64,000 nucleotides of DNA from Physcomitrium patens (taxonomy: Eukaryota; Streptophyta; Bryopsida; Funariales; Funariaceae): the NCBI RefSeq assembly GCF_000002425.4, contig NC_037271.1, forward strand, positions 4,927,610-4,991,609. The letters are read 5' to 3'. Position 1 is the first letter of the stretch. The number at the start of each line of letters is the position of its first letter. The notes below the pieces were generated by a model. It did not search any database. It was not told where the DNA came from and saw nothing but the letters and a program-made list of their open reading frames with translations. Shown here in pieces: positions 57,293 to 64,000 of the stretch. The position numbers and the translations under genes were made by a program.

Positions 57293-57821
57293 TTATCATA
57301 GAAATACATATTTATTCTAATATTTATATAAATATCATAAATAGATAGAGATAGAAGTAAATAAAAGTAAAAACAATTATATAATATCTTATGGAGTAGC
57401 TTCTTAAAAGATTCATAGATACAAATTTGAATTTATATATTTCTATAAGTGATTGATAGATTAAAAATTTAGCCAATAAGTTAGCCATACATTACATATG
57501 TTAGCGACTTGTAGTATAAATTAGTGATGTAGTATATACACAAAAAACTTGTCTTAAAATTTAGACATGTAACTTGCAAGTTGAATATATGTTGGAGGTT
57601 TTATATGATGCCACATGTAGTCCCTAGTTAGATAGTATATATAGATGCAATAGTAAGGCCTTTATCAATATTATCAATTTTTTTTCTAATTTAATTTCAA
57701 GAGTCTATATCTTTTTTTTTGTCTTTGGAAATAGATATTTTAATTTTTTCTTGAATATATATATATATTTAAAAAATATTTTATTTCTTTATTTATATTA
57801 TTTAAATTCTTATCTTTAACA
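57293..57821 (+). repeat. A5 3' LTR
   Basis: It starts TTATCATAG (from TGTCAT) after a purine-rich tract and ends near TCTTTAACA, about 529 bp. It aligns with the other family A LTRs. Confidence 0.75.
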
Positions 57822-57987
57822 AACTTGTTAATTTTTTTAAAATAGTGGTATTAAAATTCAAAAGTAAGAATTTTAATATCCACTAATATAATTTATTTTA
57901 TACTCTATCAAACTTGTAGCCCTTCTTTGGATTGTATAATTCACAAACACATATTATAGCCATTTAAAAAAAAAAAAAATTACTACT

Positions 57988-58404
57988 TGTTGATAGAGTA
58001 TTTTTTTATTTTTTAAGTAACATATCTACAATATTAGAAAGAAATTCCACCTATTGAAGGTTTTTGAAATCATATTATTTATCTCAAAAGATTATTGGAG
58101 AAACACAATAAGCAAGATACAAGTAAGTAGAAATCAGTAAGGTTAGATACAAAAGAAGTGTGAAATGAGATACCTCTCACTTCCAACACCTTTTACTTAT
58201 AGGTAGAGGTTATATCCATTTTGGCTAGAATTCATCTTTCTTTCATCCAACTAAACCCTAAATTCTTCTTAATCTAGCCGCCACTTATAATCTTAGGTGC
58301 CACCTTGGTAACTTTCCTTCATCCTTTTGCTACCTTTTGACCATTAGCAACTTATCCAAGATAATATCTTTTACCTTGTACCTTATCTTCCATTTACTTT
58401 AACA
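57988..58404 (-). repeat. Copia 3' LTR
   Basis: In element orientation it begins TGTTAAAGTAAATGG right after a GTGGGAG purine tract (58,404) and ends CTATCAACA (57,988). The end fits the TG...CA rule. The lower boundary is inferred without a second LTR for comparison. Confidence 0.65.
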
Positions 58405-58417
58405 CTCCCACTTTGTT
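58405..58417 (-). promoter_or_regulatory. Copia polypurine tract
   Basis: The minus-strand AACAAAGTGGGAG sits directly before the LTR, the usual arrangement in plant copia elements. Confidence 0.7.
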
Positions 58418-59133
58418 ATTGATCAAAGGCTAATAAACCTAATTCCTTTGTCAATTTATAATGTCTATCCTTTACTGATGCTTTTGTAAGTAAATCAGCA
58501 GCATGTGTTCCATTGCACAATACTTTATGTCAATTATTCCCATCTCAATCTTCTCCCATATGAAGTGATGTTGAATGTCAATGTACTTTGTCCTTGAATG
58601 ATGCTTTGGATTCTTGGCAAAAGCAAGGCATCCTTGATTGTCACACTTCATTGGAGTTGCTTCCAATTACACAAGTCCAATGTCTTCTAAAACTTATCTT
58701 AGCCATATTGCCTCTATTGCACCATGACTTGCTGCCATGTATTCCGCCTCCATTGTAGACCTTGCAATTGTTGGTTGTTTCTTACAATTCCATAAAATTG
58801 CTCCCACTCCAACAAAGAAGACAAATTTCGTTGTAGATCTTCTATCATTTGTATCTCTAGTCCAATCCCCATCATAATATCCATGTAATATAATACTATT
58901 ATCTCCAAGGCACAATTTGAAGTTCAAAGTACCTTTAACGTACCTCAAAATCCTCTTAATGGTTGCCTAATGAATTGATCCAGCCTTTGACATGTGTTGA
59001 TTCACAACACTCACTGCATATGCAAGATCCACCCTTGTACCAACCATTGCATACATAAGTGAGCCTACTACTGCTTTGTATAGAACATCTTTCATTTCTT
59101 CTTCAACTTCAGCAAATTCCTCATCCGTTGTCG
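58418..59133 (-). pseudogene. Copia pol C-terminus: RT end and RNase H
   Basis: Read downward from 59,133: a GSLMYAMVGTR-like RT end with LAYAVSVVNQHMSKAG; RYVKGTLNFKLCLGD at 58,904-58,948; YYDGDWTRD with the first RNase H Asp; ARSTMEAEYMAA with the Glu; and CDNQGCLAFAKNPKHHSRTK with a further Asp. It is typical of plant Ty1/copia. Few stops, one between 58,666 and 58,694. Truncated upstream by B2. Confidence 0.88.
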
Positions 59134-59172
59134 TGTTGTAACACGAGTATACAGTGAAAATAAAAAAAAAAG

Positions 59173-59208
<36 letters not shown>

Positions 59209-60524
59209 AATTTTATTAATATTCAGTTACCTCGAATATTGGGAGCATCGACCAACTCCAGCGCAAATACCGAGTGGTCAGGTTCAGTCACCCCGTTACA
59301 GTCAGCCGGGGCATACTGAAATACTTCATTCGATTCTAATAACGGGAGTTAGCAGGATGAGAAGGACCAATTCACACGACGGGTTTGAAGAGCCAATTGG
59401 ATCCAATTTCGAGAATCCAATCCGGGTCCTCTTACCCAATATGAGACCTCTATTGGTGAGGCAACCCAATACAGTCTAGTTACGGAAAAATCCAGGTCTT
59501 ACTACGGGCCTCAGCCAGTCTAAGGCGAAGACCAATTTGACCCAATTACGCGAGCATCCAGGTTACTACGGGCATCTTACCCAATATGGGACCTGAATTG
59601 GTCGAGCGACTCAATGTGGTCCCAATTACGGGGTTTCGATTTGGTTTCGGGCTGTCCTGTTCTCTGTGCTGTTTGAGGGAACGTTGTTTAAGGTAAATAG
59701 ATTTCTTAAAGGTAAAAACGGAGGAGAAGGCCTTGATGACGTGAGCCAATTTCGGATCTAAGCTCTGACGACGGGAGCCAATTCCGGATCTAAGATGGAA
59801 GATTGAAGAAATTCTGAGGATAAGGTTAGGGGAGAATATAGTTTTAGGGAGGGAGGGTTTTTTTTTTTTTTTTTTTTTTTTTCGGGGAATCGGGGGGGGG
59901 AGCTAGTTTTCAAGCTTTTGCAAGGTTACCAGTTCGGTTTCCATTGGAGGGTTTTGAAGATCAAGGGAATTAGAGAGAGGAGCTTCATGCTTCGGGTCGG
60001 GGAAGGAAAGACATAGAATTTGGATTTTTCTTCTTCATAGAGTTTTGGGAAGACTGAGGCAATCGCTGCTGAAGTCAGTGTTGTAATGGTGAATCGGGAT
60101 TTTTAAATGAAGTGGGTTTGAATACTCTTGACTGTTTTATAAAATCGAGTTACGTTTGTGATTGAAGGATTAAAGGGGTGTCTATAGGATTGAGTATGCG
60201 GAGTGAATGAAATTTATTGGGTTAATCTAACAGGACAGTCAGTGGAAACAAGATCGTAAGTACAAAGGGATATTGAAGATTAACAGTTTGGGTTGTTCGG
60301 GGTTCTCTATAACGTCTAGAGACCTACCGGCTAGGGCAAAAAAAAAAAAAGACTTCGACAAGCAGTCGAAGAGCACCCGTATAGATTTATGGTACATTGT
60401 TGCAGTCGTTTATATTCCGGCAGTCAAAAACTGATAGACTGCTTGACTATCGGCGAATCTCCATACTACCTTCTACAGCCAGATGCCCGGCACGTTCTCG
60501 AGCAGGAAAGCACGTAATACGACA
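59134..60524 (+). repeat. B2 5' LTR
   Basis: A 1,391-bp LTR from TGTTGTAACACGAG to CACGTAATACGACA. It is shorter than the B1 LTRs. It contains an A-rich tract at 59,161-59,206 near the start and a T run near 59,861-59,882 followed by a G run. It is related to 14,746-16,641 across most of its length, with both ends well conserved. Confidence 0.88.
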
Positions 60525-60528
60525 TAAG

Positions 60529-60547
60529 TGGTAAACCCGACGTGAAA
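60529..60547 (+). promoter_or_regulatory. B2 primer binding site, tRNA-Trp
   Basis: TGGTAAACCCGACGTGAAA lies 4 bp after the LTR. It complements the 3' end of plant tRNA-Trp, as I recall that sequence, with one G-to-A change and a terminal mismatch. It is positioned identically in B1. Confidence 0.75.
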
Positions 60548-60595
60548 GCTTGAGGTAGAAGGTATTGGATTTCAGTTGATTTTATCTTTATTTTT

Positions 60596-62968
60596 ATGGA
60601 AAACGAAAATAAAAATTTTGAAGGATTTTTGGGAGAAGTTTCTAGTGGGGAGTCTTCTAAAGGACAAGGTATGCACATGGATCCGTCTATTGCTAGTTTG
60701 TTTCAAGCCTTCTCATTGTCAATGCAGCAATAGCAAAGCAATGATCGAAAGGAAGCTTTGGCAACCAAAGCATTGCAAGCAGTGGTCAATAAAATTGATC
60801 AATTTGATGGGAGGAATATTTCAAGGTATTTAAGATGTTATGTTCGTGAAATGGAATTAAATCGGATTTCTGAGAAGAAAATGGTTGCACTATTTGGACT
60901 TGCCACCATACCGGAGATAAGGGACCACATTACATCGATTACGGATCGTTGTGGGAATTCATGGGAGGATTTTTCACATGCATTGAAAGACGAATATTTC
61001 TTGGAAGATGCTGATCGCGTTACTAAGAAGCTGTTTCTGGGATGGATTGAACGGCCCAATAAGAATTTGCAAGCAACAGAGCTACTAAGAGAATTTGAGA
61101 GGCAGTACTCTCAATTATCGAAGGTAGAAAAATTGACATTGGAGCCGAACAAAGTTGATCTATTTCTTCAAGCTGCTGATGGAGAATTGCAAGAGAAATT
61201 AGAACCCCTTCTTGAAGACAAAGAAGAAGATGAAGGATTGACAACGAAGTAGAAGAACGTTGAAGATGCGGTAGGGTTGCTTACAAAAAAAGAAAGGAGG
61301 AAGGATAGGAGCAATATTCCGAAAACAGTACAAGCACCCAAAGCTCCAGTACGTACAACACCACCGACAATGCCTACAGTTCAACCTTCGACATCCTTGT
61401 CAAAGAAAGCAGATATGGGTATGGAAGAAATTATACGAGGAATGCGAGATCTTCAAATCAAATTGGCAAGACTTGAAGAGAATACTTCTATAAACAATTC
61501 GAAGAATGTTTCAAAACAAGGATATGTACAAAGATGCATTTGGTGTGATGATGCTTCACACACTAGAAAAGTTTGCAACGAATTTAATAATATGATACGG
61601 CAGGGAATTATTTGCTGAAAAGATGAGAAGATAGCATTGAAAGATAGGGAGGATCTTCTTCAAACCAATTTTGGCAAGGGAGGAATGAGAGCATTAGTTC
61701 AAGATTACTTAAAAGAGCATGAAACAGTAGCACGAGAAAGTGCAAGTTATGGTGCTAGAGTAGATGATGAAATTGGTGGAAGTACGGAAACTAGTGAGTT
61801 TTGGGCTTCTGCCGTTTCTACAATGCAAGAAGGGAAATTACCTCGAGAAGCATTATTGAGAACTGCAGCTACAATATGAGGAAGAACAGGTTGGGAGGAT
61901 CCTGTTGAGTCTCTTTCAGTTCATGCATATATTTCTAAGAGCCAACATGAAGCTTTGATGGAAGAAAAAAGACGAGGAAATTTTGATGATACTAGAGAAG
62001 GAAATTCTTTTAAGAGGCAAACTCGAGGAGACAAGGCTCGGGAGGCAGCTTCACAAGAATTGCTTGTAAAGGATACCTCAGCATCATTGGGAGAAAAAAC
62101 AAAGGAGACAAAAGATAAGGGCAAATCAATTGCTTATAAGCTACTTTTTGACATTGAAGCGGCAACAAATTTGAAAGGGGTGTTGGAAGAACATATATTA
62201 AACGCTAAGGTGGAATTCACATTGAAAGAAGTCTTGGGAATTGCAAAGAAGGAGTTTCATGATGTTATCATTGACAGCATTAAGCGAAAGAGGCAATTAA
62301 TGAGCGAAACTGGAATGAGTCATGCTATTGATGCAAGAATATGTAGAGATGAAGAAGAGGTTGATATTGGTTACAAGCAACCAACAAATGAAAAGAATGG
62401 GTATAATCAGCGAGTACATTTCGAAGATTCTAGTGACAAGGAAATAGAAACTTTGAGCCATTATACTCGAAAGCATTGGGCAAGGGCAACTACTGAGGTA
62501 TTGGTGAAGGTAGGAGATATAGAAGAACCAATAGTTGCTTTGGTGGACCATGGTTCTGAAATAAATCTCATGTCTAAAGATCTTTATAAGAAGCAAAAAT
62601 GGCCAATTAATATGGAACATGGATGGGCAATACGAGCAGCTAATAACACACGAGGCGAATTATATGGAGCTTGTCCAGATGTCAAAATTCGGATTGGGGA
62701 TGTTGCGACGGAGCAACATTTCTTCGTTCAAGATACAACGTCTTATCCGTTGATTTTAAGACAACCTTATATCACGGCAACACGGATGGAAACAAAGGTA
62801 CTTGACGATGGTTCTGCTTATGCAAGGGTACGGAGCGAAGATGGGAGGAAAGCTGTACAATTTCTAACAGTACCTCCTAACCATGAACGGAATCGAGATA
62901 GGTTGAGGGAGAAACCATTGCCAAAGATTGTTGAAGGATTTAAGGATTTTGGGGAGGTACCACTGTAA
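60596..62968 (+). pseudogene. B2 gag-protease, nearly intact
   Basis: One frame of about 790 codons from ATG 60,596 (MENENKNFEG). The capsid-like region (about 60,758-61,250) has FDGRNISRYLRCYVREMELN. The zinc knuckle CIWCDDASHTRKVC at about 61,538-61,579 is a perfect CCHC. The protease near 62,530-62,590 has ALVDHGSEINLMS, with Asp-His-Gly instead of the usual Asp-Ser/Thr-Gly. Stops at 60,731 and 61,250 (TAG, Gln fits), 61,616 (TGA, Trp fits) and 61,877 (TGA, Arg in B1). It ends at TAA 62,966-62,968, and pol follows in the -1 frame. Confidence 0.9.
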
Positions 62969-63999
62969 AGCGAGATTATGGAGGTACAAAAGAGGAGGTA
63001 CTCTCGCGAGATGAAGGTGCCTTTGATGCGAGTTTTATTGGTATATTGGAGAATGGAAATATTATGTATAAGAAAGTTGATGATTTTAAAAGAAAAGAAA
63101 GAAAAAGATTATATGATATTGAAGGACAATTACGCAAGATAGGTACATTGCAAGATGATGAGAGGATTTTGGGTGTTTATGAAGAAAATGTGCTAGAAGA
63201 TTCATTGGAATTGATTACATCTATTGGGTTAGGGGATAATGATAAGATTGTTGAGATTCATTCGAGAGAGGTTTATACCATGCTTGAATCTTTTCAAGCA
63301 CCAGAAGTCACAGTAGAGACGAGATATAAAACGGCAGATAAGAAGGTAAAGCCTGTTGCCAGACCATTACCGGAGGATTCTAAAGAACAAATGGGAGAAG
63401 CATCAAAAGAAGCAAGTTTAAGAGATCCAATGAGTATTGGACATCAGTTTATTGAAGAGACTTTTGAAGAATTGAAGATTGGTTCTGATGGTTCTTTATT
63501 GCTGGAGGAAATTACTTGCTTCAAAAAGATGTTGGCTAAACAAGGTAGATCGTTTGCCTTCGAATCTCATGAAATTGGATGTGTGGATCCAAATATTATA
63601 ACACCTATGGTTATCTTCACTGTACCGCATGTACCTTGGAATCTAAGACCGATTCTAGTACCGAGGGCACATTTACCTAAATTGGTGGAACTATTGAAAG
63701 AAAAGATAAAGATGAAAATATTAGAACCTTCATTTGCGCCGTATTCTAGTCGATGGTTTACGGTACCTAAGAAGAATGGGTCACTACGGTTTATTCAAGA
63801 TATGTAGCCGGTGAATGCTGTAACTGTCAGGAATGCAAGAATTGGACCTATTGTGGATGAATTTGCTGAGGCGTTTGCTGGAAGGGCGATCTATTCAATG
63901 GGTGATTTGTATTCAAGTTATGATCAATTTCAACTTGCTGAAGGAAGTAGAGATATGACAACGATGAGGACACCGCTTGGATTGGTTAGAATGTGCACT
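62944..63999 (+). pseudogene. B2 pol start: spacer and RT, incomplete at window end
   Basis: The -1 frame opens at 62,944 and overlaps gag-pro by about 25 nt. A spacer of roughly 200 codons contains acidic and Lys-rich stretches (DDFKRKERKRLYDIE, LEDSLELI). RT begins near 63,640 with VPRAHLPKL, SSRWFTVPKKNGSLRFIQDM, a TAG at 63,805-63,807, and then MGDLYSSYDQFQL with the first catalytic Asp. The YxDD-equivalent, RNase H and integrase are beyond the window. Confidence 0.88.
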
Positions 64000-64000
64000 C

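Larger units (their letters stand above)
52590..57821 (+). mobile_element. A5: most AT-degraded family A chromovirus
   Basis: A partial 5' LTR, gag, protease, RT, RNase H, integrase and 3' LTR follow in the plus direction. GC content is much lower than in A4, and almost every motif is altered. A deletion joins the middle of the 5' LTR to the end of the leader (about 52,917). Another deletion removes the end of integrase, the chromodomain and half of the accessory frame (about 57,000-57,080). Confidence 0.85.
57988..59133 (-). mobile_element. Ty1/copia element, 3' end, cut by B2
   Basis: On the minus strand the RT end and RNase H lead to a polypurine tract and a 417-bp LTR. B2 truncates the element at 59,134. 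The 5' part lies beyond B2, outside the window. Its sequence is far less decayed than A5 next to it. Confidence 0.85.
59134..63999 (+). mobile_element. B2: younger Ty3/gypsy family B copy, runs off the window
   Basis: LTR, tRNA-Trp primer site, gag-protease and the first part of RT are present; the rest lies beyond 63,999. It is inserted in copia pol. The bases before it, tgtcg (59,129-59,133), are the expected left target duplication, but the right side is not visible. CpG and GC content are higher than in B1, and only about five stops interrupt gag-pro and early RT, so it is more recent. Confidence 0.92.

Overview
This is a nuclear plant (streptophyte) window in which one intact protein gene and one intact tRNA gene sit in a sea of decayed LTR retrotransposons. 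Plant origin is shown by a plastid co-chaperonin with two fused Cpn10 domains and a transit peptide (46,980-47,747), a nuclear tRNA-Leu(CAA) (46,251-46,334), Ty3/gypsy chromoviruses with a C-terminal chromodomain, a Ty1/copia fragment, and a Ty3/gypsy family primed by tRNA-Trp. The element style and the intronless CPN20 gene suggest a bryophyte such as a moss, but that is a guess. Nothing bacterial, organellar or CRISPR-like is present.

Element names (A0-A5, B1-B2, D1-D4) are local to this annotation. Family A is a roughly 6.4 kb Ty3/gypsy chromovirus with LTRs of about 520-560 bp, a gag plus pro-pol in the -1 frame, a chromodomain, and an extra 3' reading frame of unknown function. Family B has LTRs of 1.4-1.9 kb, a tRNA-Trp primer site and a gag-pro ORF followed by pol in the -1 frame. 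Family D is known here only from LTRs, which share their ends with B but often carry an 11-bp minisatellite.

Layout. 1-8,730: two family A copies (A0, A1) in tandem, sharing an LTR. 8,731-9,884: LTR-like debris. 9,885-38,323: a nest resolved by target-site duplications. A2 (+) is split inside its 3' LTR by A3 (-, 12,863-38,083, repeat atagg). A3 is itself split by a B1+D3+D4 block (14,746-28,125) and by the younger A4 (31,365-37,750, repeat ctatc). 39,015-46,925: an imperfect inverted duplication with arms of about 1.8 kb, holding the tRNA-Leu gene and the CPN20 promoter. Its right arm is functional and its left arm is a relic interrupted by an insertion and by solo LTR D1. The middle holds a 178-bp tandem repeat and TA microsatellites. 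46,390-47,747: the GC- and CpG-rich CPN20 promoter and gene. 49,526-50,070: a clean solo LTR. 50,437-51,404: D2. 51,540-52,075: a decayed coding frame on the minus strand. 52,590-57,821: A5, the most AT-degraded chromovirus. 57,988-59,133: a copia 3' end (-), cut by B2 (59,134 to the window end), the freshest B copy.

Most stop codons I examined in the element genes stand where Gln, Trp or Arg is expected, so they fit C-to-T change on one strand or the other. This is the pattern expected from deamination of methylated cytosine in silenced repeats. No retroelement here looks autonomous; CPN20 and tRNA-Leu are the only genes I consider functional.
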